A stretch of 64,000 nt of DNA from Anaeromyxobacter dehalogenans 2CP-C (GTDB taxonomy: Bacteria; Myxococcota; Myxococcia; Myxococcales; Anaeromyxobacteraceae). The notes below the pieces were generated by a model. The model was not told the DNA's origin. It searched no databases and worked only from the letters and a program-made list of their open reading frames with translations. How positions within the stretch are numbered: position 1 is the stretch's first letter; every line of letters starts with the position of its first letter. This document shows, piece after piece, positions 1 through 9,000 of the stretch. The stretch is taken from contig NC_007760.1 of assembly GCF_000013385.1 (NCBI RefSeq), forward strand, positions 496,001-560,000, written 5' to 3'. The position numbers and the translations under genes are program-made.

Positions 1-1586
1 GCGCCGCCGGCGCTCTCGCCGCTCGCGGCGGCGTGGCCCTTCTCGCGGACGACGTCGCCCTCGACCACCAGCTCGCCGCGCTCGGCGGCCTGCGCCAGCA
101 GCCGCTGGAACAGCCGCGGGTCGGTCACCGGCGGCAGCTTCCCGCGCAGCGCCTCGCGCCCCATGCCGGCGGCGAGCGGGTGATCGCGGTGGAACGCCGC
201 CACCGCCGCCGCCATGCGGCGGGTCAGCTCCTGCGCCACCGGCCCGGCCACGTAGGCGCGCCGCTCGCGGTCGAACAGCACCGCGCCGCCGCGCGCGCCG
301 AGCCGGTCGAGCGTGCCCTGCGCCGCCTTCGGGGAGAGCGCGGTGCGGCCCACCAGCGCGGGCAGGTCGAGGCCGGCGGGCCCGGCCATGGCGAGCACGG
401 TCGCGAGGCGCGCCTCGGGGTCGGGCCCAGCCAGCGCCGCGAGCTGCGCGAGCGACTCCGGCCGCCCGCGCCGGCGCTTCGGCGCCGCGACCGCGAGCAC
501 CCGCCCGCCGCCGACCGTCTTGCCGCGCCCCTCGAGCACCGCGAACCCGCGCAGGATGAAGCGCTGGCCCGGCAGCGCCGCGGCCGGCTCGGCCAGCCGG
601 AGCTGCGCGTGGGCGGTGGCGCCGGGGGCGAGCTCGGCGCGGTCGAGCAGCGAGATCACCGCGGGGACCTGGGTGGTGCCCACGTGCAGGAGCAGCTTGG
701 CGCGATGGCGGAGCGGCTTCGGCGCCGCCGCGAGCAGCGTCAGCTCCGCGTCGATGATCGAGGACGCCGGGACCACGCCCGGGTGGACCAGCACCTGGCC
801 GCGCCGGATGGCGGCGGGCTCGATGCCGGGCAGGTTCACCGCGGTGCGCTGGCCGGCGAGCGCGCGCGGGGTGGGCTTGCCGTGCACCTGGACCGAGCGG
901 ACCCGCAGGCCCTCGCCGCCCGCCGAGGCGGGCAGGAGCGCGGCCGCGTCGCCCTCGGCGATCTGCCCGGACAGCAGGGTGCCCGTGACGACGGTCCCGA
1001 AGCCCTTCATCGAGAAGGCGCGGTCCACCGGCAGGAACAGCGGGCCGTCGGCGGGTCGCTCCGGCACCTCGGCCGCGAGCGCCCCCAGCGCGGCGCGCAG
1101 CGCGTCCAGCCCCTCGCCGGTCGCGGAGGAGACCGGGACGATGGGCGCGCCCTCCAGGAACGTGCCGCGCGTCACCTCGCGCACGTCCTGCTCCAGGAGC
1201 GGCAGCCAGTCCGCGCCCAGCTCCGGCAGCAGGTCGGCCTTGGTCACGGCGACCAGCCCCCGCGGCACGCCCAGCAGCCGGCAGATGTCGAGGTGCTCGC
1301 GGGTCTGGGGCATCACCCCCTCGTCCGCCGCGATCACCAGCACCACGAGGTCGATGCCGCCCGCGCCCGCCGCCATGGAGCGGACGAAGCGCTCGTGGCC
1401 GGGCACGTCCACCACCCCCGCGACCGAGCCGTCGGGCAGCGCCAGGTGCGCGAAGCCCAGCTCGATGGTGATGCCGCGCCGCTTCTCGTCGCGCAGCCGG
1501 TCGGTGTCGATCCCGGTGAGCGCCCGGACGAGCGAGGTCTTCCCGTGATCGATGTGGCCGGCCGTGCCGATGACGACGCGCTTCAT
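1..1586 (-). CDS. selB: Selenocysteine-specific elongation factor SelB (3' end beyond window)
   Basis: GTPase that brings selenocysteinyl-tRNA to in-frame UGA codons followed by a SECIS hairpin. About 528 N-terminal residues are inside the window. The frame is still open at base 1, so the C-terminal winged-helix (SECIS-binding) end is cut off; the family is usually 600-650 residues. Visible are the P-loop GHIDHGKTS (residues 10-18), the G3 motif DVPGHE, the G4 motif TKAD, and a domain II strand [13 protein letters not shown] typical of SelB. The ATG at 1586 lies 23 bases after the stop of the phosphoribosyltransferase gene, so it is probably the last gene of an hslO-phosphoribosyltransferase-selB transcript. 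Its presence means the organism makes selenoproteins. Confidence 0.95.
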   Translation of the reverse strand, partial: MKRVVIGTAGHIDHGKTSLVRALTGIDTDRLRDEKRRGITIELGFAHLALPDGSVAGVVDVPGHERFVRSMAAGAGGIDLVVLVIAADEGVMPQTREHLDICRLLGVPRGLVAVTKADLLPELGADWLPLLEQDVREVTRGTFLEGAPIVPVSSATGEGLDALRAALGALAAEVPERPADGPLFLPVDRAFSMKGFGTVVTGTLLSGQIAEGDAAALLPASAGGEGLRVRSVQVHGKPTPRALAGQRTAVNLPGIEPAAIRRGQVLVHPGVVPASSIIDAELTLLAAAPKPLRHRAKLLLHVGTTQVPAVISLLDRAELAPGATAHAQLRLAEPAAALPGQRFILRGFAVLEGRGKTVGGGRVLAVAAPKRRRGRPESLAQLAALAGPDPEARLATVLAMAGPAGLDLPALVGRTALSPKAAQGTLDRLGARGGAVLFDRERRAYVAGPVAQELTRRMAAAVAAFHRDHPLAAGMGREALRGKLPPVTDPRLFQRLLAQAAERGELVVEGDVVREKGHAAASGESAGG

Positions 1587-1609
1587 GGCTCTCCGGCGCC
1601 GCGGCCCGG

Positions 1610-2371
1610 CTAGACGCCGACCTCGCCCGGGTCCACGGCCGCGCCCAGCTGGTCGAGCTGGTAGTCCCAGGCGAACAGGATGAGCTCGTCGGTCTCGAAC
1701 GCGTGGAAGTCGGGCCGGGCGCCGCTCGGGCGCACTACCAGCACCGCGGTGCGCACCTCGCGCGCCCCGGCCTTGCGCGCCACCGCGCGCGCCTTCGCGA
1801 GCGTGGCGCCGGTGGCGGCCACGTCGTCCACCACCAGCACGCGCCGCCCGGTCAGCGCCGGCAGCTCGGAGGCGGGGCCGCCCGGGCCGCCGGCGTCGCG
1901 GCGGCGCTTCTCGATGCGGACCGGCTGGAACTCGGCGCCGAGCGCGGCGGCGAGCGCGCCGCCCACGAACACGCCGCCCTTGGCGATCCCCACCACCACG
2001 TCGGGCCGGAACGACTCGTGGATGCGCGCCGCGAGGCCCCGGGCCACCTCGCCGAACGCGGCCCAGCCGATCTCGCGCATGGCCTTCTTGGGCGCGCGGC
2101 GGAGCTGCGCCGGCGCGGCGAGCCGGTCCATGGCGAACCCGTCGGCGACGCCCATGCCGAGCGGCTGCTCGGGACGGCGCTTCACCCGGGCGCGGGGCGC
2201 GGCGCGCTTGCGGGGCGCGGCCTTGCGCGGCGCGGGGGCGCCGGCGCGCGCGGCCTTGCCGCGGGCGGGCGGGCGCCTGCGGACGGTCTTCCTCTTCTTG
2301 GCGGAAGCGATGGTGTCCCTCCGGGACTCGGGCCGCGAGCGGCCTGTGACGGGGCGCCCGAAATCTACCAC
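1610..2371 (-). CDS. Phosphoribosyltransferase with lysine/arginine-rich N-terminal tail
   Basis: PRTase fold enzyme of the type that transfers ribose 5-phosphate from PRPP to a base or related acceptor; substrate not predictable. The PRPP-binding loop VLVVDDVAATGATL and the upstream VVGIAKGGVFVG stretch are clear in the C-terminal 180 residues. The N-terminal part is a basic low-complexity tail (KKRKTVRRRPPARGKAARAG and onward) resembling histone-like tails, which suggests nucleic-acid contact but proves nothing. The start is uncertain: GTG at 2371 gives 253 residues but has no ribosome binding site. A good GGAGGG lies 5 bases before an ATC codon at 2311, and the first in-frame ATG is near 2157, just before the folded domain. 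It sits 21 bases downstream of hslO and 23 bases upstream of selB. Confidence 0.85.
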   Translation of the reverse strand: MVDFGRPVTGRSRPESRRDTIASAKKRKTVRRRPPARGKAARAGAPAPRKAAPRKRAAPRARVKRRPEQPLGMGVADGFAMDRLAAPAQLRRAPKKAMREIGWAAFGEVARGLAARIHESFRPDVVVGIAKGGVFVGGALAAALGAEFQPVRIEKRRRDAGGPGGPASELPALTGRRVLVVDDVAATGATLAKARAVARKAGAREVRTAVLVVRPSGARPDFHAFETDELILFAWDYQLDQLGAAVDPGEVGV

Positions 2372-2392
2372 GCGGCGGGGCGGATGGCGCCG

Positions 2393-3280
2393 CTACCCGC
2401 CCTGCGCGTCCCGCTCCGCCAGCCGCCGGGCGATGTCGCGGAGCTCCGCCTCGCCGATCACGTAACGCTGGCGGCAGAACTCGCAGGAGATGACCGCCTG
2501 CTTCTCCTCCGCGAGCACCTGCTCGATGCCCTCCCGCCCGAGCGCGGACACCGCCGCGCGGGCCCGCTCCGGGCTGCAGCCGCACCGGTACGCGACCTCC
2601 TCGTCGGCGAGCAGCTCGAAGCCGTCCCCCGCCACGTCGCGGATGACCTCCTGCGCGGTCGCGCCGCGGGCCAGGGCGGCCCGGAGCGCGCCCGCGGCGA
2701 GCCGCTCGCGCGCGGCCCCGATCGCGGCCGCGTCGCCGTCGGGCAGCTTCTGCAGGAGCAGCCCGCCCACCTCGGCGAGCGGCTCGCCGTCGCGCCCCAC
2801 CACCGCGAGGTCGAGCGCCGTCTCCACCTGCTCGCTCGCGGCGAACCAGCGCCGCAGGTCCTCGGCCACGTCGAGCGCCTCGAGCTCCACCGCGCTCCGG
2901 TAGTACTGGCCGCTCCCGGGGTCGCGCAGCACCGACAGGAACCCGGAGCCGCCCAGGGCGGCGCGCGCGGCGCGGTCCGGATCCCCCGGGAAGTGGACCG
3001 CCGGGCGGCGCACGTAGCCGCGCACGTTGCCGTCGCGATCGGCGTCCACGAACAGCCCGCCCACCGGGCCGTCGCACTCGATCTGGAAGTTCACGCGCCC
3101 CTGCTCCTTCTGCAGCGCGCCGAGCAGCGCCCCGGCCGCCAGCCCCTGGGCGAACAGGTGGGCGCTCGTCGGGTAGAGGCCGTGGAGCACCCGCGCCATG
3201 CGGGCGGTGTCGCCCACGCGGACGAAGACGGCGCGGAGCCCGCGCTGCGGGAGGAGGCCACGGCAGAGGCGGTCGGTCAT
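2393..3280 (-). CDS. hslO: Hsp33 redox-regulated holdase chaperone
   Basis: Cytosolic chaperone that is switched on by oxidation: its zinc-bound cysteines form disulfides and the protein then holds unfolded clients. At 295 residues it has the normal family length. The C-terminal zinc site is intact as CGC about 40 residues before CEFC, the CxC...CxxC signature of Hsp33. The N-terminal body (GYVRRPAVHFPG and the following region) matches the family. ATG start at 3280. It is the first gene of a minus-strand run with the phosphoribosyltransferase and selB, and a palindromic intergenic repeat lies upstream. Confidence 0.95.
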   Translation of the reverse strand: MTDRLCRGLLPQRGLRAVFVRVGDTARMARVLHGLYPTSAHLFAQGLAAGALLGALQKEQGRVNFQIECDGPVGGLFVDADRDGNVRGYVRRPAVHFPGDPDRAARAALGGSGFLSVLRDPGSGQYYRSAVELEALDVAEDLRRWFAASEQVETALDLAVVGRDGEPLAEVGGLLLQKLPDGDAAAIGAARERLAAGALRAALARGATAQEVIRDVAGDGFELLADEEVAYRCGCSPERARAAVSALGREGIEQVLAEEKQAVISCEFCRQRYVIGEAELRDIARRLAERDAQGG

Positions 3281-3322
3281 CGGCCCGATTGTGTTCGGAA
3301 AGCGCGCGGCGCGCCACCCCGT

Positions 3323-3445
3323 CCCTCGACTCCGCGCGGGATGAGCGGACGCGAGCGCTCACCCTGAGCGTAGGCGAGCCAGAGGCTCGCCGGAGTCGAA
3401 GGGGCCGGAGTCGAAGGGGGCGGAGTCGAAGGGTCGGGATGAGCG
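3323..3445. repeat. Intergenic palindromic repeat, family A, copy 1
   Basis: Fills most of the space between hslO and the next minus-strand gene. It reads CCCTCGACTCCG (3323-3334), a spacer containing GCTCACCCTGAGCGTA, a perfect hairpin GGCGAGCC-aga-GGCTCGCC (3373-3391), then CGGAGTCGAAGGG three times (3391, 3406, 3421). Outer arms are complementary apart from one base. Two more copies lie at 11420 and 62031. It resembles the widespread REP type built on TTCGAC...CTCAGGGTGAGCGG. Open frames across it are translations of the repeat and are not genes. Confidence 0.85.
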
Positions 3446-3460
3446 GCCGGCTCGAAGGCC

Positions 3461-4033
3461 TCAGCCGGCCATGGTCGCGAGCAGCGCCAGCGCGAGCTGC
3501 GGCAGCGGGGGCGGCTCGTTCGCGGCGTCGCCGATGAGCTGCACGGTGGCGCGGGAGCTCGACGGGAAGGACGCGCCGCGCCGCAGGCAGGCCGCGTCGC
3601 CGCGGAGCTGGCCCGGCGCCTTCAGGCGCTTCGCGTCCACGGTGCAGTCGCCGAAGCGCGCCGAGAGCCGCTTGCCGTCGAGGTCGAAGCGGAAGCGCAC
3701 GCCGTAGAACAGCCCCTCGCCGTGCGTCGCGGTGCCCTTCTGCGTGAGCACCAGGTTCACGTTCGCCCCGGAGAGCCGGCCCTCGCGGATCTCGAGCGAG
3801 ACGTTGCGGCCGGCGAGGTCGCCGGCCCAGGTGCCGTCCTCGCGCCGGGTGAGGTTCACGGTCGGCCCGACGATGCGTCCCTCGTCGAAGGCGGCGCTCG
3901 TCCCCATGGTGCCCCAGGCCAGGATGCGGACCTCGCCGGAGGGCTCGAAGGGCACGTCCTGGGCGCGCGCTGCGGCGGCCGCGAGCAGGCCGGCGCACAG
4001 GACCGAGAGGCGCAGCAGGGCAGGGGTACGCAT
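3461..4033 (-). CDS. Secreted protein of unknown function
   Basis: About 190 residues from ATG 4033, chosen because it begins directly with a signal peptide: MRTP, hydrophobic core LLRLSVLCAGLLAAAA, cleavage near ARAQ. An upstream in-frame start at 4108 would put 25 charged residues ahead of the signal and is unlikely. The mature part is beta-rich with alternating motifs (GTWAGDLAGRNVSLEIREG, LSGANVNLVLTQKG) and contains two cysteines in the C-terminal half (GDCTV, AACLR) that could form a disulfide. No enzyme motif recognised. The C-terminus (PLPQLALALLATMAG) is hydrophobic and could be a second membrane-contacting segment. It stands alone between a repeat and the epimerase gene. Confidence 0.7.
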   Translation of the reverse strand: MRTPALLRLSVLCAGLLAAAAARAQDVPFEPSGEVRILAWGTMGTSAAFDEGRIVGPTVNLTRREDGTWAGDLAGRNVSLEIREGRLSGANVNLVLTQKGTATHGEGLFYGVRFRFDLDGKRLSARFGDCTVDAKRLKAPGQLRGDAACLRRGASFPSSSRATVQLIGDAANEPPPLPQLALALLATMAG

Positions 4034-4059
4034 GGGGCGACGATAACGCCGCGCAACCC

Positions 4060-5007
4060 TCACAGCACGCTGCGGATGGTCTCGCGCATGGAGAAACGGG
4101 GGGCCCACCCCGCCTCCCGGGCGAAGCGCGAGCCGTCCACCACGCAGAGGTACTGGATGTGGTCCACCTCGTCCGGCGGGAAGCTGGTCAGGCGGGCGTC
4201 GAACAGCCGCCGGACGAGCGGGCGGATGATCGGGTGCGGGATCGGGACCGGCCCGCGCCCCAGCTCGCGCAGCACGGCCGAGAGCGGCACCTCACCCGGG
4301 CCGGACACGTTGAAGACGCCGCGCAGCCCGGGCCGGAGCGCGAGCACGAGCGCCCGGCAGACGTCCTCCTCGTGGATGAGCTGCAGCATCGGGTCGAAGC
4401 CCATCACCGTGAGCGGCGACTCGAGGCGCAGGTAGTTGCTGGGCGCGTTGCGCACGGTCGGGCCGACGATGTTCACCGGGCGCACGATCACCGTCTCGAG
4501 CTCCGGGTGCCGCCACATGAACGACTGCGCGTACATGTCCACCTCGACGAGGTCGCGCACGTCGCTGGCCCGGTCGGCGCCCATGAGCGGCGTCTCCTCC
4601 GGCAGGAAGTTCGAGTTCTGCGGGCGCGGCCCGTAGACGTTCGCCGAGGAGAGCACCACCACCTTCTTGACCCCGTGGCGCACGCACAGCTCGAGCAGCC
4701 GCTGCGTGCCCACCACGTTGAAGCTGTGGGCCTCGCTGAACGGCATGCGCGGGTCGTGCATGATGCCCATGTGGATCACCGCGTCCACGCGCCGGCGGCG
4801 GAACGCGTCCTCGGAGCGCGCCTTGCGCAGGTCCGCCTGGTGGTGGTCGATGTCCTTGGGCTTGCCGGGGAACGCGCGGCGGTCGAGCCCCACCACCTGC
4901 GCCTCGGTGTGCAGGTGCTTCGCGAGCGCGCGCCCCAGGTTCCCGGAGATCCCGGTGACGAGGACGGTGCGCGGCATGCCGGGGAACGTGACGGGGTCGG
5001 CGGGCAT
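4060..5007 (-). CDS. NAD-dependent epimerase/dehydratase (extended SDR)
   Basis: Extended short-chain dehydrogenase/reductase, 315 residues, acting on a nucleotide-activated or lipid-linked sugar or related substrate that cannot be named. The N-terminal Rossmann glycine motif is TGISGNLG. The central region has VVVLSSANVYGP, where the S...Y of the SDR active site would be expected, but the usual YxxxK appears as MYAQS, without the lysine three residues on. Activity is therefore not assured. ATG 5007 was chosen; MPRT at 4977 is an alternative immediately before the Rossmann strand. The upstream acyltransferase stops at 5013, only 5 bases away, so the two genes are almost certainly co-transcribed and may modify the same lipid. 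Confidence 0.8.
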   Translation of the reverse strand: MPADPVTFPGMPRTVLVTGISGNLGRALAKHLHTEAQVVGLDRRAFPGKPKDIDHHQADLRKARSEDAFRRRRVDAVIHMGIMHDPRMPFSEAHSFNVVGTQRLLELCVRHGVKKVVVLSSANVYGPRPQNSNFLPEETPLMGADRASDVRDLVEVDMYAQSFMWRHPELETVIVRPVNIVGPTVRNAPSNYLRLESPLTVMGFDPMLQLIHEEDVCRALVLALRPGLRGVFNVSGPGEVPLSAVLRELGRGPVPIPHPIIRPLVRRLFDARLTSFPPDEVDHIQYLCVVDGSRFAREAGWAPRFSMRETIRSVL

Positions 5008-5012
5008 GTTCG

Positions 5013-5867
5013 CTACCAGTAGACGTGCTCGCGCTCGGCCAGGCCGCGCGCGAGCAGCCCACGCACCGCCGCCTCCACCTGCGCCACCTTGCGCTCGAGC
5101 GCCTCGTCCTCCTCGTCGGGCGAGCCCTGGAAGCGCATGGGGGCGCCGAAGTGGATGTGGTAGCGCGAGGGCAGCGGGAAGGGCAGGACGGTGGGGGTGA
5201 TGGGGAAGGCCGGGAAGGAGAGCAGCTTCGCGAGCGGCTTCAGGTCGAAGAGCGCCGGCGCCTGCTCCTCCGCGCCCACCACGCCGATGGGCACCACCGG
5301 CGCGCCCGACTCGAGCGCGAGCCGCAGGAAGCCGGCGCCGAAGCGCTGCAGCTGGTACCGCTGGCTGAACGGCTTGTTGAGGCCGCGCACGCCCTCCGGG
5401 AACACCAGGATCGCCTCGTCCGCCGCGAGCAGGCGGCGGCAGTTCTCCGGCGTCCCGACGATCTGCCCGCAGCGGGCCATGAACGTGGAGACGAACGGGA
5501 GCGTCGGCACCCAGCGCTCCACCAGCGCCCGCACCGCGCGCGGCGGGTCGAGCTCGATGAGGCAGGCGACCTCGATCATGGCGGCGTCGAAGGGGAGCTG
5601 GCCGGAGTGGTTCGACACGAGCACCACCCGGCCCTCGGTCGGCAGGTGCTCGAGGCCGTGGACCTGGACGCGGAAGTACTTGCGGTACAGCCACAGCAGC
5701 GGCGCGATGGCGGCCACCGCGTACTCGCTGTCGAAGCCGTAGGGATCGACCCCGTACTCGTTGCGCGGCGGGGTGAGCTTCTCGAGCCGGCTGCGCGTCC
5801 CCGGGCCGCCGAGCGCGAACGTCCAGGCGCGGAGCCGTGCCTTGATCGCCTCGGACAGCTCGGCCAT
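5013..5867 (-). CDS. Lysophospholipid acyltransferase family protein (PlsC-like)
   Basis: Membrane-associated acyltransferase of the glycerophospholipid family, 284 residues. Motif I is present as NHSGQLPFD, with longer spacing between His and Asp than the HX4D of PlsC, as seen in the more distant DGAT/MGAT-like bacterial branch. Motif III is FPEGVRGLNK and motif IV is VVPIGVVG. A hydrophobic stretch AVAAIAPLLWLYRKYF precedes motif I. ATG start at 5867. It is co-directional with the epimerase, 5 bases upstream, suggesting a small lipid-modification unit. Confidence 0.88.
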   Translation of the reverse strand: MAELSEAIKARLRAWTFALGGPGTRSRLEKLTPPRNEYGVDPYGFDSEYAVAAIAPLLWLYRKYFRVQVHGLEHLPTEGRVVLVSNHSGQLPFDAAMIEVACLIELDPPRAVRALVERWVPTLPFVSTFMARCGQIVGTPENCRRLLAADEAILVFPEGVRGLNKPFSQRYQLQRFGAGFLRLALESGAPVVPIGVVGAEEQAPALFDLKPLAKLLSFPAFPITPTVLPFPLPSRYHIHFGAPMRFQGSPDEEDEALERKVAQVEAAVRGLLARGLAEREHVYW

Positions 5868-6008
5868 GCCCCGGTCCTATCACGTGCGCGGCCCCGACGG
5901 GACGGCGTCGGTGTCGCCTTGAATGGGGCGCGGGGGCGGTGTTACGGTCGCGAGAATCCTGGGGATTCCTGGATCCACACCACGAGCCCCGCTGCCCCGG
6001 ACGACGCC

Positions 6009-9000
6009 ATGAGGGTGACCTGCCCGCACTGCAACGCCGCGTACAAGATCGACGACGCGCGGGTCACGCCGGCCGGCGTCAAGGTCCGGTGTCCCAGATG
6101 TCACCAGTCCTTTCCGGTGCGCCGGCCCGACGAGGAGGGCGCGGCCGTTCCCCTGCCCGGGGGAGCCGCTGCCGCCGCCGGGGTCCCGCTCCCCGCGCCG
6201 GCGGCCCCGCCGCCCGCGGCGGCCACGGGGATCCCGCTGCCCCCGCCGCCCGGCACCGGCAGCATCCCGCTCCCGCCCCCCGACCCGGCCCCAGGCGGCG
6301 AGGACTCGCCGTTCGCGTTCGGGCCGGCGCCCGAGGCGCCGTCGCCGTTCGCGCTCGGCCCCGCGCAGGAGCCGGAGCCTGCCTTCACCGGTGCGTCCGG
6401 CGCGCGCGCGCCGGTGGAGCTGCCCGGCCCGGCCGCCGCGGACGACGCGCCGCTCGGCTTCGGCGAGGTGGACTTCCCGGAACCGCCCGCGGCGCCGCCG
6501 CCCGGCGCCACGCCCGAGCGGTTCGACGCCGGGCCGGCCCCGGTGGACGACGCGGACATCGTGGTGGACGAGCCCGGGGAGCCGGATCCGTTCGTGGCGG
6601 CCGCGTCCGAGCCCGCGTTCGACGCCGCGCCCGCGGGCGGCCCGGCGTTCGGCGGCCCGAGCGGCGCGGCGCGGGCCGGCGCGAGCGAGGAGCTGGAGAT
6701 GCTCTTCGGCGAGGGGGCGCGGCCCGCCGATGCGGCGGCCGGCGACGGCTACCGGGTACGCCGCCGCTCGGGCAAGGTGTTCGGCCCGTTCACCGAGGCG
6801 CAGATCGCCGAGATGCTCGCGAAGGGCGAGCTGCTCGGCAACGAGGACGTCTCCGCGGACGGCGCGACGTTCGAGGCCCTCTCGGCGGTGCCCGCGTTCG
6901 CGGCCGAGCTGGAGCGGCTCGCCGCGCAGGAGGCGGCGCACGCGCCCCCGCCCGCCGCGGCCCGCCCGCCCGGCGCGCAGCCGTTCGGCGACCGGATGGC
7001 GGCGGCCAAGGTGGTCGAGGGCGAGCGCGAGCCGCTGGCGCGGCGGCTCGCGAAGCCGCTCGCGGCCGGCCTCGCGGTCGCCGCCGTGCTGGCCGTCGGC
7101 CTCGGCGCCGGCCTCACCGGCCACGGCTGGTTCTTCACCGGGCACCTGCGCCGCGGCGACTCCAAGGTGGCCGTCCAGAAGCTCGCCGGCGCGCGCGCCG
7201 CGCTGGCCCGCGGCGACCACGCCTCGGAGCGGAGCGCGCTGGACCTCGCCGCCCAGGCGGTGGCGGCGGACGCCGGCTCGGCGGAGGCCGCCGCGCTGCA
7301 CGCCATGGCGGTCGCCGCGCTGGAGCGGCGCCACGCGGCCCCCCGCCCCGCGCTCGACCAGGCGCGCCGGGCGGCCGAGGCGCTGGAGCGCGACGACCCC
7401 GGCAGCCTGCCCGCGCTGGAGGCGCGGCTGGCGGTGGCGCTCGCGACCACGCCGGGCGCCGGCACCGCCGCGGCCGAGACCGCGCTCGCGGCGGCGCTCG
7501 CGAAGGCGAGGCCGGACCCGCAGGCGTTCGCGCTGCTCGGCGAGGCGGCGCTGGCGCGCGGCGACGCGGTGAAGGCGGCCGCGGCGTTCCAGCGGCTCGG
7601 CGGCCTGGAGCAGGGGCCGCGCGCGCCCATGGGGCTCGCGCGCGCCGCGCTGCTGCGCGGCAAGCCGGAGGAGGCGCGGTCCGTGCTCGAGAAGGTGGCG
7701 GCCGCCGACGCGGCCTACCTGCCGGCCCGGCTCGAGCTCGCGGCGCTGGCCGAGGCGGCCGGCGACGTGGACGGCGCGCGCACGCAGCTCGCGCCGGTGC
7801 TCGCCGACGCCGCCCAGCCGCGCCTCGCGCCGCTGGAGCGGGCCCGGGCGCGCATGGTCGAGGCGGCGCTGCTCGACCGCTCGGCGGCGACCGCCGCCGA
7901 CGCGGAGAAGGCGCTGCTCGCGGCGCTGGAGGCCGACCCGCGCCTGGCGGCCGCGCGCGCGGCGCTGGTGCGCCAGCGGCTGCGCCGGGGCGACGCGGCC
8001 GGGGCGGTGGCGGCCTCCGACCCGGTGGCGGCGGAGGCGGCGTCGGATCCGGCGCTGGCGGCGGCGCGGGTGCGCGCGCTGGCGCTCGCCGGGCGCGCGC
8101 TCGACGCGGCCCGGCTCGCCGACCAGGCGCTGGGGGTGGCGCCGGGGACGCCCGCGCTCCTCGTCGCGAAGGCGGTGGCGCTCTCCGCGGCCGGCAAGCC
8201 CCAGGAGGCGGCGGCTGCCTACGCCGAGGCGCTGGCGCGCGACGCCGGGGCGGTGGAGCCGCGGGTGGCGCTCGGGCGGCTCGCGCTCGCGCGCGGCGAT
8301 CTCCCGGCCGCGCGCGAGGCGCTGGCGCAGGCGGTCGAGAAGGGCCCGCGCGATCCCGCCGCGCACGCGGCGCTCGGCGAGCTCCGCGCCGCCGAGGGGG
8401 ACGCGGCCGGCGCCGAGGCGGCGTTCCGGGCCGCGCTGGCGCTGGACGCCGAGCACGCCGCGGCGGTGCTGGGCCTGGCCCGCCTCGCCCAGGCGCGCGG
8501 CGACGTGGCGGGCGCGCGGGCCGGCCTGGTCCGGGCGCTCGCGCTCGAGCCGCGGAGCGCCGAGGCGCAGCTCGCGCTCGGGACGCTGGAGTGGTCGGCC
8601 CGCGACCTGGAGAAGGCCGACGCGGCGCTCGCGGCCGCGGTGGACCTGCAGCCGCGCAACGCGGCCGCGCTCACCCGGCTCGGCGCGGTGAAGCTGGAGC
8701 GGGGCGACGCCGAGGCGGCGGTGAAGCTGCTCGGCGCCGCCACGAGCGAGGCGCCCGGGGCGGCCGACGCGCAGCTCTGGTTCGGGCGCGCCTTGCTCGC
8801 GCGCGGCGAGACGCCGGCGGCCCTGGTGCGGCTCCGCAAGGCGGTGGACCTCTCGCCCGGCGCGCCCGAGCCGCGGCTCCAGCTCGGCCAGGCGCTGGAG
8901 CGCTCCGGGGCGCTCCAGGAGGCGATCGAGGCCTACCAGGCGGCGGCCGCGGCGGCCCCGGCGCTGCCCGACCCGCACGAGCGGACGGCGCTGCTCTACA

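Noticed and set aside
33-1613. Plus-strand frame opposite selB
   Set aside because: Arg/His/Gln-rich antisense shadow; selB motifs on the minus strand are unambiguous.
3289-3537. Small plus-strand frame between hslO and the secreted protein gene
   Set aside because: It translates the palindromic repeat (SRRGRSRRGRSRR) and has no ribosome binding site.
4060-5883. Single 607-codon frame covering the epimerase and extending back over the acyltransferase
   Set aside because: The upstream half is an out-of-frame reading of the acyltransferase gene; the epimerase starts at 5007.
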